Origin: Sphingopyxis sp. PET50
GTDB lineage: Bacteria > Pseudomonadota > Alphaproteobacteria > Sphingomonadales > Sphingomonadaceae
DNA length: 64,000 nt
Assembly (NCBI RefSeq): GCF_025244705.1
Contig: NZ_CP104207.1
Location: 124,001-188,000, forward strand
Direction: 5' to 3'
The notes under the pieces: model-generated
Databases searched by the model: none
Told to the model about the DNA's origin: nothing
Seen by the model: the letters and a program-made list of their open reading frames with translations, nothing else
Program-made: the position numbers and the translations under genes
Shown here: in pieces, positions 55,361-63,910 of the stretch
Position numbering within the stretch: the first letter of the stretch is position 1
How the letters are laid out: each line of letters opens with the position of its first letter

Positions 55361-56866
55361 ATGCAGAAAATGACGTTTCGGGCCGTCGTCGCGGCCGTCG
55401 CCCTGGTCGCCTCCTCCGCTTCCGCCGTTCAGGCCAAGCCCGCCGATGCTCCGGTCACCGAAGCCGACCTCGCCGCGCATATGCGCGTGCTGGCGAGCGA
55501 TGCCTTCGAAGGCCGCGCGCCGGGGACCGAAGGCGAGAACCGTACCATCGCCTATATCGTCGGTGAATGGGCCAAGATGGGGCTCCAGCCCGTGCCGGGC
55601 AGCGATACTCCCTGGCTCCAGCCCGTACCGCTGATCGAAAGCGCCGCGGTGTCGGGCAGCGTCCAGTTCAAGGTGCGCGGCCGCGCCTTTCCGCTGCGCG
55701 GCGACAGCATCGTCCTGACCGGGCGCGACGCGTCGCTGGCGCTCGCCGATGTGCCGGTGATCTTCGTCGGTTACGGCGTCGACGCGTCGGGCAAGGTCGC
55801 CGCCGATGTGAAGGGCAAGGTCGCGATCCTGCTGTCCGGCGCGGTGCCGTTCGGCGAAAAGATGCCGCGCTATCGCGACCGGCGCCAGATGCTGGCCGAT
55901 GCCGGCGCGACCGCGGTGCTCGTCGTCGCGAGCGACGCGCTGCCCTGGGCGGCGGTGCAGGGCTCGTTCGGATCGCAGAGCACGAAGCTGGCGGGCGCCA
56001 GGCCCGGTGCGCCCGCGACCGGCTTCATCGCGGCGCCCGCGCTGCAGGCGCTGCTGACCAAGGTGGGCAAACCCGCGGTCGCGGCGCTGGAAGCGGCGAG
56101 GTCGCCCGACTATCGCGGCACCGACCTGGCGGTCACCGCCAACCTCAGCGCCGAAACCGATGTGCGGCCCTATGCCAGCCACAATGTCATCGCCAAGCTG
56201 TCCGGCGCGAAGCCCGACGGCAAGGCGGTGCTGTTCCTGGGGCATTGGGACCATCTGGGCATCTGCGGCGACGAGGGCGAGGCCGACCGCATCTGCAACG
56301 GCGCGGTCGACAATGCCAGCGGCATCGCGGTGCTGACCGAGGTCGCCAAACGCCTCGCCAGCGGCCCGCGCCCCGACCGCGACATTTATTTCATGGCGAC
56401 GACCGCCGAGGAAAAGGGGCTGCTCGGCGCTTATTATTTCGCCGATCATCCGGTGGTGCCGCTCGGCGACATCACCGTCGCGCTGAACATCGACACCATC
56501 GCCATCTCGCCGCGCGGCACGCCGGTCGCGACGATCGGGCGCGGGCATCCCGCCTATGACGCGGTGGTGCGCAAGGTCGCGACCGACCTCGGCCGCAAGC
56601 TCGACGAGGACGGCGAGGCCGACGCCTTCGTCCAGCGGCAGGACGGCTGGGCGCTCGGCGCGAAGGGCGTGGTGTCGCTGATGGTCGGGGGCAGCTTTTC
56701 GGACATGCCCTTGCTCGAGAAATTCCTCGAAAGCGACTATCACCGCGCGGCGGACAATTTCAGCGATTCCGTGCCGCTCGGCGGCGCGGCGGAGGATGCC
56801 GACCTGCATGTCGCGCTGGGGCGGGTGTTTGCCGATACGCAGGCGTGGCCGGGGGACGGCCAATAG
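55361..56866 (+). CDS. M28-family secreted aminopeptidase
   Basis: A 501-residue zinc peptidase. Signal peptide RAVVAAVALVASSASAVQAK. A protease-associated insert lies around 100-280, with VGYGVDASGKVAADVKGKVA. Zinc-binding blocks: LFLGHWDHLGICGDEG, NGAVDNASGIAVLTEVAKRL, ATTAEEKGLLGAYYF, LNIDTI and the late histidine in SDYHRAADNFSDSVP. These are complete, so it should cleave N-terminal residues from peptides in the periplasm or outside. In-frame ATGs at 55343 and 55370 are alternative starts; 55361 is used because the signal begins soon after. Confidence 0.88.
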   Translation: MQKMTFRAVVAAVALVASSASAVQAKPADAPVTEADLAAHMRVLASDAFEGRAPGTEGENRTIAYIVGEWAKMGLQPVPGSDTPWLQPVPLIESAAVSGSVQFKVRGRAFPLRGDSIVLTGRDASLALADVPVIFVGYGVDASGKVAADVKGKVAILLSGAVPFGEKMPRYRDRRQMLADAGATAVLVVASDALPWAAVQGSFGSQSTKLAGARPGAPATGFIAAPALQALLTKVGKPAVAALEAARSPDYRGTDLAVTANLSAETDVRPYASHNVIAKLSGAKPDGKAVLFLGHWDHLGICGDEGEADRICNGAVDNASGIAVLTEVAKRLASGPRPDRDIYFMATTAEEKGLLGAYYFADHPVVPLGDITVALNIDTIAISPRGTPVATIGRGHPAYDAVVRKVATDLGRKLDEDGEADAFVQRQDGWALGAKGVVSLMVGGSFSDMPLLEKFLESDYHRAADNFSDSVPLGGAAEDADLHVALGRVFADTQAWPGDGQ

Positions 56867-56882
56867 CCGTCGGATAAAAATC

Positions 56883-56966
56883 CGATTCCCCGAGCGAAGA
56901 CGAGGCTGCCACGCTGCGGTTCTCGCTACGCTCGAACAAACCCCTCGTCTTCGCTCGGGGAATCGG
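56883..56966. repeat. Long perfect inverted repeat (CGATTCCCCGAGCGAAGACG)
   Basis: The left arm CGATTCCCCGAGCGAAGACG AGG (56883-56905) and the right arm CCTCGTCTTCGCTCGGGGAA TCGG (56943-56966) are perfect complements for about 22 bases with a 37-base loop. It lies between the convergent M28 and DAHP synthase genes and could stop both transcripts, although it has the look of a dispersed repeat of the GAGCGAAG type. Confidence 0.8.
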
Positions 56967-57017
56967 GTTGTTGCGCAAGGCTGCCTGCGGCCCCGCCTTC
57001 GCGGGGGCGACGGGTCA

Positions 57018-58391
57018 TCAGGCCGCCTGCTTCGCCCGCTCGGCCATTTCCTGATTGAGCATTTCCGCCAGCAGGAACGCAAGCTCGAGCGATTGCCCCG
57101 CGTTGAGGCGCGGGTCGCAATGGGTGTGATAGCGGTCGGCCAGATCCATCTGCGTCACGTCCATCGCGCCGCCGGTGCATTCGGTGACATTCTGGCCGGT
57201 CATCTCGATATGGATGCCGCCGCCATGCGTACCCTCGGCGCGGTGGACGGCGAAGAAGCCGCGCACTTCGGCGAGGATGCGCTCGAACGGGCGCGTCTTG
57301 TATCCGGTCGCGGTCTTGATGACATTGCCGTGCATCGGGTCGCACGACCAGACGACCGGATGGCCCGATTCCTTCACTGCGCGCACCAGCCGGGGCAGAT
57401 GTGCCTCGATCTTGTCGTGGCCGTAGCGGGTGATCAGCGTCATGCGGCCGGGCACGCGGTTCGGGTTGAGCGTGTCGAGCAGACGCAGCAGCGCGTCGGG
57501 CTCGAGGCTGGGCCCGCACTTCATGCCGATCGGATTGCCCACGCCGCGCAGATATTCGACATGCGCCGATCCTTCGAAGCGCGTGCGGTCGCCGATCCAC
57601 AGGAAATGGCCCGACAGGCCGTACCAGCCGCCGGTCAGGCTGTCCTGCCGTGTCAGCGCCTGCTCATAGGGAAGCAGCAGCGCCTCGTGGCTGGTGTAGA
57701 AGCTGGTGCCCTTGATCTGCGGCACGGTTTCGGGCGTGACGCCGCACGCTTGCATGAAGGCCAGCGCCTCCGAAATGCGGCCGACGGTTTCCTGATATTT
57801 CTTGGCCCAAGGGCTGCGGTCCATGAAGTCGTGCGTCCAGGCGTTGACCTGGTGCAGATTGGCATAGCCGCCGCCGGCGAAGGCGCGCAGCAGGTTCAGC
57901 GTCGCCGCCGACTGGTTGTATGCCTTGACCATGCGTGCCGGGTCGGGCGCGCGGCCCGCGGCCTCGAAGGCGATGTCGTTGATGATGTCGCCGCGATAGC
58001 TCGGCAGCTCGACGCCGTTCACCTCTTCCATGTCGGCCGAGCGCGGCTTGGCGAACTGGCCCGCCATGCGGCCGAGCTTCACCACCGGCATCTTCGAGGC
58101 GAAGGTCAGCACGACCGCCATCTGGAGCAGGACGCGGAAGGTGTCGCGGATGTTGTTGGGATGGAACTCGGCGAAGCTTTCGGCGCAGTCGCCGCCCTGG
58201 AGCAGGAAAGCCTTGCCCTCGGCCACGCGGGCGAGGTCGTTCGTCAGATCGCGCGCTTCGCCCGCAAAGACCAGCGGCGGATAACCGGCGAGTTCCTTTT
58301 CCGCCGCGACGAGCGCGGCGTCGTCGGAATAGGTCGGAAGCTGGCGCGCTTCGTGCGAGCGCCAGCTGTGCGGTTGCCATGGCTGTGTCAT
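57018..58391 (-). CDS. Class II 3-deoxy-7-phosphoheptulonate synthase
   Basis: A 457-residue plant-type DAHP synthase, first step of the shikimate pathway (phosphoenolpyruvate plus erythrose-4-phosphate). Start [20 protein letters not shown], then [20 protein letters not shown] (metal-site cysteine), [20 protein letters not shown] and [56 protein letters not shown] and [15 protein letters not shown] use the ATG at 58391. The longer frame to 58487 is unlikely since the family starts at W..SWR. Normal length for the class. No other aro gene is adjacent. Confidence 0.94.
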   Translation of the reverse strand: MTQPWQPHSWRSHEARQLPTYSDDAALVAAEKELAGYPPLVFAGEARDLTNDLARVAEGKAFLLQGGDCAESFAEFHPNNIRDTFRVLLQMAVVLTFASKMPVVKLGRMAGQFAKPRSADMEEVNGVELPSYRGDIINDIAFEAAGRAPDPARMVKAYNQSAATLNLLRAFAGGGYANLHQVNAWTHDFMDRSPWAKKYQETVGRISEALAFMQACGVTPETVPQIKGTSFYTSHEALLLPYEQALTRQDSLTGGWYGLSGHFLWIGDRTRFEGSAHVEYLRGVGNPIGMKCGPSLEPDALLRLLDTLNPNRVPGRMTLITRYGHDKIEAHLPRLVRAVKESGHPVVWSCDPMHGNVIKTATGYKTRPFERILAEVRGFFAVHRAEGTHGGGIHIEMTGQNVTECTGGAMDVTQMDLADRYHTHCDPRLNAGQSLELAFLLAEMLNQEMAERAKQAA

Positions 58392-58635
58392 AATCAAAAT
58401 CCAAAATCCGAATCGCGCGCCGCCATGGCGCGAACGGGCCGAAGAGGCAAGGGTAAGGAAATTAGCATCGACGGCGCTTTTGCGCACCTATGCTTTTCTT
58501 TGCTGTCAAAAACTGATAGTTTGCTATGGTTTTTGGACATGCGCATGGGGGTGCGCGGGCGCCCGTTCGGTAATCCGTAACCTTATATACCTAGTGACCC
58601 AGGTTAAGGGGCTCAGATCAAGCGAAACGGTGGCT

Positions 58636-59313
58636 ATGGCGAATTTCGATCCCGCCTGGTTCGGTTATGCTGCGCTGCTGCTGGTGCTGGCGACCAGCTT
58701 CGCGTTGACCCTGGCGCATGTCCGGATCGGGCTGGCGGCCGCCGCGCTGGTCGCCCTGCCGATCATGCTGTTCCACGCTTCCGCGCCGGGCTATCTGTTG
58801 CTGACGGTGCTGATCCTGCTGGTCAACCTGGGGCAGGCCGCGCGGGCGTGGTTCGGCGATGCGAAGGTCAGTTTCTCGCCCGAGGAACAGGAATTGCGGC
58901 GGCTGCATTTCGCAAGCCTCGGCCCCGGCGCGACGCGCCGCCTGATCGACCAGGGGCATTGGATTTCGGCACGGCGCGGCGAAGTGCTGATCCGCGAGAA
59001 TCAGGCGGCGCCCAGCCTGTTCTACCTTGCCGACGGGGTGGCGACGATCCGGCGCGACGGCGTCGATGTCGGCACGGTGACGGGCGGCGCATTGATCGGC
59101 GAGGCGACGGTCCTCGACGGCACGCACGCAACGGGGACGGTGCTGCTCGCCAGCAATGCGCGGTTGTGGTTCATCCCCGCGGCGGCGCTGCGCAGCTATC
59201 TCGCCGCCAACCCCAGCATCGCCGCGGCGCTGCACGAAGGCTTCGCCCGCGCGCTGCGCGGCAAGTTGGCGAGCGCCAACGCCCGCATTGCCGAGATGCC
59301 ACCCATCGCCTAG
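58636..59313 (+). CDS. Popeye-like membrane protein with cyclic-nucleotide-binding domain
   Basis: A 225-residue protein with three N-terminal helices (about 8-28, 30-46 and 50-68) followed by a cNMP-binding fold (about 95-205). The fold has HWISARRGEVLIRENQAAPS, LFYLADGVATIRRDGVDVG and GEATVLDGTHATGTVLLASN. The phosphate-binding cassette lacks the usual conserved arginine (GTHATGTV in place of pRsAtV), so its ligand affinity may differ, as in Popeye proteins. I start at 58636 because the first helix begins right there; the longer frame adds a cysteine-rich leader. The output is unknown. Transcription may start near TTTGCTGTC...TATGGT at 58499-58530. Confidence 0.78.
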   Translation: MANFDPAWFGYAALLLVLATSFALTLAHVRIGLAAAALVALPIMLFHASAPGYLLLTVLILLVNLGQAARAWFGDAKVSFSPEEQELRRLHFASLGPGATRRLIDQGHWISARRGEVLIRENQAAPSLFYLADGVATIRRDGVDVGTVTGGALIGEATVLDGTHATGTVLLASNARLWFIPAAALRSYLAANPSIAAALHEGFARALRGKLASANARIAEMPPIA

Positions 59314-59355
59314 GATTGCCGCAACATTGTCATCGGCAGGTTCTAGCGTGGATAT

Positions 59356-59703
59356 ATGACACTGACTCTCTACGGAATTCCCAATTGCGACACGGTGAAG
59401 AAGGCGCGGACCTGGCTTGCTGCGGCGGGCATCGCCTATGCTTTCCACGATTTTCGCAAGGATGGGCTCGACCTCGCCAAGCTGCAAAGCTGGATCGATG
59501 CGGTCGGTTGGGAGAAATTGCTGAACAAGGCGGGCACGACCTTTCGCAGCCTGCCCGACGCCGACAAGGCGGATCTGGACGCGGGCAAGGCGAAGGCGCT
59601 GATGCTCGACCAGCCCGCGATGATCAAGCGGCCGGTCGTCGAGGCGGCGGACGGGGTCAGCGTCGGCTTTTCGGCCGCCGAATGGCAGACGCGCTTTGCA
59701 TGA
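59356..59703 (+). CDS. ArsC/Spx/YffB-family thioredoxin-fold protein
   Basis: A 115-residue cytoplasmic protein. It begins LTLYGIPNCDTVKKARTWLA with a single active-site cysteine (NCDT), then AGIAYAFHDFRKDGLDLAKL, and the cis-Pro segment AMIKRPVVEA with arginine and proline. The length and the single Cys match YffB-like proteins rather than arsenate reductase proper. It may use glutathione on an unknown substrate. No arsenic genes are near. The stop overlaps the next ATG by 4 bases. Confidence 0.87.
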   Translation: MTLTLYGIPNCDTVKKARTWLAAAGIAYAFHDFRKDGLDLAKLQSWIDAVGWEKLLNKAGTTFRSLPDADKADLDAGKAKALMLDQPAMIKRPVVEAADGVSVGFSAAEWQTRFA

Positions 59704-60770
59704 TCCGGCGTTGGGCCCTGCTGCCGGCGCTGTTGCTCGCCGCGTGCGGCGCTGATCCGATGGCGGCGCAGCAGCCGACGCTGGACGGCAAACCGCCGAT
59801 CGTCATCGCGCATCGCGGCGCGTCGGGCGAGCGGCCCGAACATACGCTGGAGGCCTACCGGCTCGCGATCGACCTTGGCGCCGATTTTATCGAGCCCGAT
59901 CTGGTGCTGACGAAGGATGGCATTCTCGTCGCGCGGCACGAGAATGAGATTTCGGAGACCACCGACGTCGCCGACCACCCCGAATTTGCGGGCCGCAAGA
60001 CGATTAAGACGATCGACGGGCAGCAGGTCGCCGGCTGGTTCACCGAGGATTTCACGCTTGCCGAGCTCAAGACGCTGCGCGCCAGGGAACGCCTGCCGAA
60101 GCTGCGCAACACCGACTATGACGGCCGGTTCGAGGTCCCGACTTTCGCCGAAATCCTCGACCTGCTGGCCTTGGTGAACAAGGGGCGCGAGGTACCGGTC
60201 GGGGTCTATCCCGAAACCAAGCATCCGAGCTATTTCGCCGCGATCGGCCTGCCGCACGAGGGGCCGCTGCTCGCAATCCTCGGCGAATATGGCTATAAGG
60301 GCCGCGCCGCGCCGGTGTTCATCCAGAGCTTCGAGGTCGGCAACCTCAAGGCGATCCGCGCGAAGAGCGACCTGCCGCTGATCCAGCTGATGGACGGCGA
60401 GGGCGGGCCCGCCGACGACGGCAAGACCGGCTATGCCGCGATGGCGACGCCCGCCGGGCTGAAAGCGATCGCCGCCTATGCCGACGGCATCGGCCCGAAC
60501 AAGGCGATGGTGATCCCGCGCGGCGCGCTCGGCACGCTCGGCGATCCGACGAGCCTCGTGCGCGACGCGCATGCCGCGGGGCTGAAAGTCCATCCCTGGA
60601 CCTTTCGCCGCGAAAATTATTTCCTGCCGCTCGGCGACAAGGGCGGCATCAACCCGGCCGGCCACGGCGACCTCGCGGCAGAGATCGACGCCTTTCTGAA
60701 GACCGGCATCGACGGGCTGTTCAGCGACAATCCGCGCGAAGCCGTCGCGACGTTGAAGGACAAGCCATGA
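59700..60770 (+). CDS. glpQ: Glycerophosphodiester phosphodiesterase, lipoprotein
   Basis: A 356-residue periplasmic GDPD enzyme hydrolysing glycerophosphodiesters to glycerol-3-phosphate and an alcohol. Lipobox LLLAAC (Cys about 16). TIM-barrel active site: PIVIAHRGASGERPEHTLEA (two catalytic histidine/arginine regions), GADFIEPDLVLTKDGILVAR and HENEISETTDVADH. YPETKHPSYF and VHPWTFRRENYFLP are also typical of the long GlpQ type. Length is that of GlpQ, not of the short UgpQ. Coupled by ATGA overlap to the ArsC-like gene and to the aldo/keto reductase. No G3P transporter nearby. Confidence 0.9.
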   Translation: MIRRWALLPALLLAACGADPMAAQQPTLDGKPPIVIAHRGASGERPEHTLEAYRLAIDLGADFIEPDLVLTKDGILVARHENEISETTDVADHPEFAGRKTIKTIDGQQVAGWFTEDFTLAELKTLRARERLPKLRNTDYDGRFEVPTFAEILDLLALVNKGREVPVGVYPETKHPSYFAAIGLPHEGPLLAILGEYGYKGRAAPVFIQSFEVGNLKAIRAKSDLPLIQLMDGEGGPADDGKTGYAAMATPAGLKAIAAYADGIGPNKAMVIPRGALGTLGDPTSLVRDAHAAGLKVHPWTFRRENYFLPLGDKGGINPAGHGDLAAEIDAFLKTGIDGLFSDNPREAVATLKDKP

Positions 60771-61708
60771 CCGAACGACCCCTGGGCCAGAGCGGCCTGT
60801 CGATCCGTCCCTTCGTGCTCGGCGGCAATGTCTTCGGCATGACCGCGGACCGCGATTCCAGCTTCGCCGTGCTCGACCGCTTCGTCGAACGCGGCGGCGG
60901 CATGATCGACACCGCCGACGTCTATTCGGCGTGGGTGCCGGGCCACAAGGGCGGCGAGTCCGAGACGATGATGGGCGCGTGGCTGAAGGCGAGCGGCGCG
61001 CGCGAACAGGTGCTGATCGCCACGAAGGTAGGCATGATGCCGGGCGGGCTGCGGCCTGACGCGATCCGAAGCGCGGTGCAGGGATCGCTCGACCGGCTCG
61101 GCACCGACCGGATCGACCTCTATTTTGCGCACAAGGACGATCCCGACGTACCGCTGGACGAAGTGCTCGGCGCCTTCGCCGAACTGCTCGACGCGGGGAT
61201 CGTCTCCGCCATCGGGGCGTCCAACTATTCGGCGAATCGGCTGGCCGAGGCGCTGCGCGTCGCCGACGACGGCGGCCTGCCGCGCTTCACCGTGATGCAG
61301 CCCGAACTCAGCCTGCTCGAACGCGGCCAATATGAAGGCGCGCTGCAGGAACTCTGCATCGCCGAGGGGCTGGGCGTGGTGACCTATTTCAGCCTCGCCT
61401 CGGGCTATCTGTCGGGCAAATATCGCGGCGCCGGCGACATCGGCCAGAGCGCCCGCGGGCCGCGGGTGAAGCCCTATGTCGAAGGCAAGGGGCCGGCGAT
61501 GCTCGCGGTGATGGATCGCATCGCCACCGAAACGGGCGCCAGCCTGTCGCAGATCGCGCTCGCCTGGATCGCGGCGCAGCCCGGCGTCACCGCGCCGATC
61601 GCGAGCGCGACGAGCGTCGAACAGCTCGACGAGCTTCTGGGCAGCGAGAGTGTGGCACTGTCCGACGAGCAGCTGGCCGCGCTGACCGCCGCCGGGGCCG
61701 CTGCCTAG
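60767..61708 (+). CDS. Aldo/keto reductase
   Basis: A 313-residue NADPH-dependent oxidoreductase. It starts RPLGQSGLSIRPFVLGGNVF. The catalytic tetrad is seen: Asp and Tyr in GGGMIDTADVYSAWVPG, Lys in LIATKVGMMPG, His in LYFAHKDDPDVP. The NADP-binding C-terminus is GVTAPIASATSVEQLDELLG. No signal peptide, so cytoplasmic; the substrate is unknown. The start overlaps the glpQ stop by 4 bases, making a three-gene operon with the ArsC-like gene. Confidence 0.92.
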   Translation: MTERPLGQSGLSIRPFVLGGNVFGMTADRDSSFAVLDRFVERGGGMIDTADVYSAWVPGHKGGESETMMGAWLKASGAREQVLIATKVGMMPGGLRPDAIRSAVQGSLDRLGTDRIDLYFAHKDDPDVPLDEVLGAFAELLDAGIVSAIGASNYSANRLAEALRVADDGGLPRFTVMQPELSLLERGQYEGALQELCIAEGLGVVTYFSLASGYLSGKYRGAGDIGQSARGPRVKPYVEGKGPAMLAVMDRIATETGASLSQIALAWIAAQPGVTAPIASATSVEQLDELLGSESVALSDEQLAALTAAGAAA

Positions 61709-61759
61709 AAGGCGCCCTTGCTTTCTCCGGCGTTCGCCGGGCCGCAATGACGACAGGAC

Positions 61760-62542
61760 TCAATCCGGCGCGCAGCTTGTGCCGCCGATCGCTTGCTCGC
61801 TCAGGAACGCGTCGATTGCCGCAAGGGCGTCCGCGTGGGCCTTGGCGTCGAAATCCTTCTCGATCTTCGCGCTCGCCGGATCGTCGACCGGATGCGCGAC
61901 GTCGAAGCGGTGCTTCGCGCCGGAATAGAGCTTCACGACGAACGGATAGGCGTGGTTCTCCGCCCGGTTCGCAACCAGTGTTTCGAGCTTTTTGGCCGGT
62001 GCGATGCCGTCCGCGGTTCCCTGCAGCGCCAGCACGGGCATGTGTTGGGGCCAAGGCGAGGGCTGGCCGCCGACCGAGGGATAATAGACGATCGCGGCGC
62101 GGATGCCGCTGTCGGTGCCGCGCGCGCTCGACGCCAGCGTCAGCGCCCCCTCGCCGCCGCGCGACCAGCCGATGACGAGGCCGGGACAGCGCGTGTCGAA
62201 CCTGTCCTGTTCGCGCAATCGCCGGAGGGCGTCGACCGCGATCGCAGCGCGTTTCTCGCCCGCCGAGCCGGACGGGTCGAGGCGCTTGAGCGCCGCATCA
62301 TCGTCGACGACGACCACGTCGATCCCCCGCTCATTGAGGAATGCCGCGAGGTCGGCATATTGATTGCCCGGCGCCAGCGTGCCGACGCCCGCGGCACGCG
62401 GGAAGAAGATGGCCCAGGGGCGCGGTTTGGGGTCGGGGGCGGCCGGGAGCAGATGCAGGTCGGCGGGGAGCGGGGCGGGAGGCTGCGCCGGCAGCGGCGC
62501 GGCGGCCAGCAAGGCGGACAAGAGCAACGCGAGGCGGGGCAT
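61760..62542 (-). CDS. Secreted alpha/beta hydrolase, dienelactone-hydrolase-like
   Basis: A 260-residue protein with signal peptide (LALLLSALLAAAPLPAQPP). Nucleophile serine in LVIGWSRGGEGALTLASS, acid in LALQGTADGIAPAKKLET, histidine in SGAKHRFDVAHPVDD: a full triad of the dienelactone hydrolase branch. The oxyanion region is PWAIFFPRAAGVGTLAPGNQ. The two cysteines (TRCPG and SCAPD) may form a disulphide. It is convergent with the aldo/keto reductase gene. The substrate is not known. Confidence 0.8.
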   Translation of the reverse strand: MPRLALLLSALLAAAPLPAQPPAPLPADLHLLPAAPDPKPRPWAIFFPRAAGVGTLAPGNQYADLAAFLNERGIDVVVVDDDAALKRLDPSGSAGEKRAAIAVDALRRLREQDRFDTRCPGLVIGWSRGGEGALTLASSARGTDSGIRAAIVYYPSVGGQPSPWPQHMPVLALQGTADGIAPAKKLETLVANRAENHAYPFVVKLYSGAKHRFDVAHPVDDPASAKIEKDFDAKAHADALAAIDAFLSEQAIGGTSCAPD

Positions 62543-62600
62543 CGGCGACTCCTTTCGGACGATCCCAGCCTAGGCCTTTTGGGGGCGGTTGCCAAATCGA

Positions 62601-62637
62601 GGTGCGGCGCCGGCCCCGGGAGAGCCGGCGCCGCACC
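62601..62637. terminator. Perfect 14-bp GC hairpin
   Basis: GGTGCGGCGCCGGC / GCCGGCGCCGCACC is a perfect 14-base stem with a 9-base loop. It lies between the stop of the XRE gene (62655) and the start of the hydrolase gene (62542), both on the minus strand. No T-run follows, so it is terminator-like only by position and strength. It contains two intact GCCGGC hexamers. Confidence 0.6.
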
Positions 62638-62654
62638 CGCGCGGCCGCGCTGTT

Positions 62655-62876
62655 TCAATCCGCGCTTTCGTCCCATTGGAACACGGCCTCGAGTGGCTTG
62701 CCGAAGGTGTGCGCGATGCGGAAGGCGACTTCGAGCGAGGGCGAATATTTGCCCTGTTCGATCGCCGCGATCGTCTGGCGCGTCACCCCGACCCGGTCGC
62801 CGAGCTCGCCCTGCGTCATCTCGCCCGCGAGGAAGCGCAGCGTCCTGATGTCGTTGGTGAAGGGGGGCTTAGCCAT
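62655..62876 (-). CDS. XRE-family small transcriptional regulator
   Basis: A 73-residue one-domain regulator: NDIRTLRFLAGEMTQGELGD then RVGVTRQTIAAIEQGKYSPS LEVAFRIAHTFG, the compact Cro/CI-like helix-turn-helix of the YozG type. Proteins of this type are often paired with small membrane proteins whose expression they control. Here the ATG lies inside the end of the upstream membrane gene (8-base overlap), and a second membrane gene precedes that one, giving a three-gene operon. A palindrome upstream of the first gene (63811-63840) is the best operator candidate. Confidence 0.9.
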   Translation of the reverse strand: MAKPPFTNDIRTLRFLAGEMTQGELGDRVGVTRQTIAAIEQGKYSPSLEVAFRIAHTFGKPLEAVFQWDESAD

Positions 62877-63295
62877 GCCATCCCCTCCGGTAGCTCATGA
62901 GCGCGACGACGCTGTTCACCAGTTCGGCGGCGACGATCGCGAACAGGCCGCAATTCGCCAGCCGCACGCCGCCATCGACGAAGGGCAAATAGACGCCGAC
63001 GACCATCATCCCCACCAGCAGCACATAATAGCCGCATGGTCGCCCCGCGCCGGCGGATCGCGCGGTCGCGCTCGTCGGCGCGCGCGCGCTCCGACTTCGG
63101 CGTCCGCGCCGACAGGATGATCGTGCCGACGATGACGGTGACCGCATGCGCCATGGCGATCGATCCGAACAGCCACAGCATGGGGAACACTTCGCGCCCG
63201 GCGGGATGCCCGGAGAGCAGAAGTCCGAAATAGAGGGTGTAGGCGGCGACCATCGCGATGACGTTCAGCCAGGCGGTCTTTTCACGGAAGTTCAT
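62869..63295 (-). CDS. Small four-helix membrane protein, DUF2178-like (frameshifted)
   Basis: A protein of about 140 residues. It begins MNFREKTAWLNVIAMVAAYT, has four hydrophobic helices and an arginine-rich loop ARADERDRAIRRRG between helices 2 and 3. The frame breaks near 63040, then GYYVLLVGMMVVGVYLPFVD and the last helix. The layout and the ERDR loop are shared with the next gene (ERDRSFHMRG then AYYPLVVG), so the two are paralogues. The start at 63295 is supported by GGAG in the right place and by alignment to the paralogue. A start at 63358 is possible. Confidence 0.7.
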
Positions 63296-63361
63296 TTGGT
63301 GGTCTCCGGTGTCGGCGCCGGCAAGCTGCCGCGCGGATTCGAGGATCGCGGGGGACATGGC

Positions 63362-63784
63362 TCAAGTGCCCCGGCGATAGAGGTAAAGCTGGGCGCCGAT
63401 GCGCACGAGCTCGGCGACGGCGAGCGTCGCGAGCATCAGGTTGAGCTGCTGCGCCTGGCTGACGCCCCAGAAGATCAGGAAGATGTTGATCCAGATGCCG
63501 ACGACCAGCGGATAATAGGCATAGTGGGTGCCGCGCATGTGAAAGCTGCGGTCGCGCTCATCCTCCTCGATGTCGACCTCGGCGCGGTTGCGGATCGCGA
63601 GAAAGGCGGTCGCCACCGTCATCACGACGATGATCGCGATGGTCATGGGCACGAGCAGCCCGGCGGTCGCCCAGACGCCCGCGGGGCTGTCCGCGATCTG
63701 CCAGGGATAGACGAGGAAATACCAGCCGAACGCCGCGGCCATCGTCACCAAGGTGACCCAGTGAATTTTCTCGCGCAATGCCAT
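63362..63784 (-). CDS. Small four-helix membrane protein, DUF2178-like
   Basis: A 140-residue protein: MALREKIHWVTLVTMAAAFG then four helices, with the acidic-basic loop EVDIEEDERDRSFHMRGTHY between helices 2 and 3. A paralogue of the next gene downstream. The ATG at 63784 has a GGAG six bases upstream and lines up with the paralogue; the one at 63796 (MELT) is an alternative. The function is unknown; such proteins are common as operon partners of one-domain XRE regulators and may sense the membrane state. First gene of the three-gene operon. Confidence 0.72.
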   Translation of the reverse strand: MALREKIHWVTLVTMAAAFGWYFLVYPWQIADSPAGVWATAGLLVPMTIAIIVVMTVATAFLAIRNRAEVDIEEDERDRSFHMRGTHYAYYPLVVGIWINIFLIFWGVSQAQQLNLMLATLAVAELVRIGAQLYLYRRGT

Positions 63785-63810
63785 CGTCAGCTCCATGTCA
63801 GGTGATTCGA

Positions 63811-63843
63811 ACTCTATGTCTAATATTTTTTACATGGAGTCAA
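63811..63843 (-). promoter_or_regulatory. Promoter/operator candidate of the XRE-membrane protein operon
   Basis: ACTCTATGT (63811-63819) and ACATGGAGT (63832-63840) form an imperfect palindrome around an AT-rich centre, in strong contrast to local GC. A TTGACT -35-like box on the minus strand (63838-63843) overlaps one arm. A palindrome over a promoter fits repression by the XRE protein, but binding is an inference. Confidence 0.5.
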
Positions 63844-63910
63844 GCAGGAGTGACATGCCCGCGGCTTTGCCGCTTTCGCGCCGGGGCATAAGCCGCTAAG
63901 CCGCCGACCC

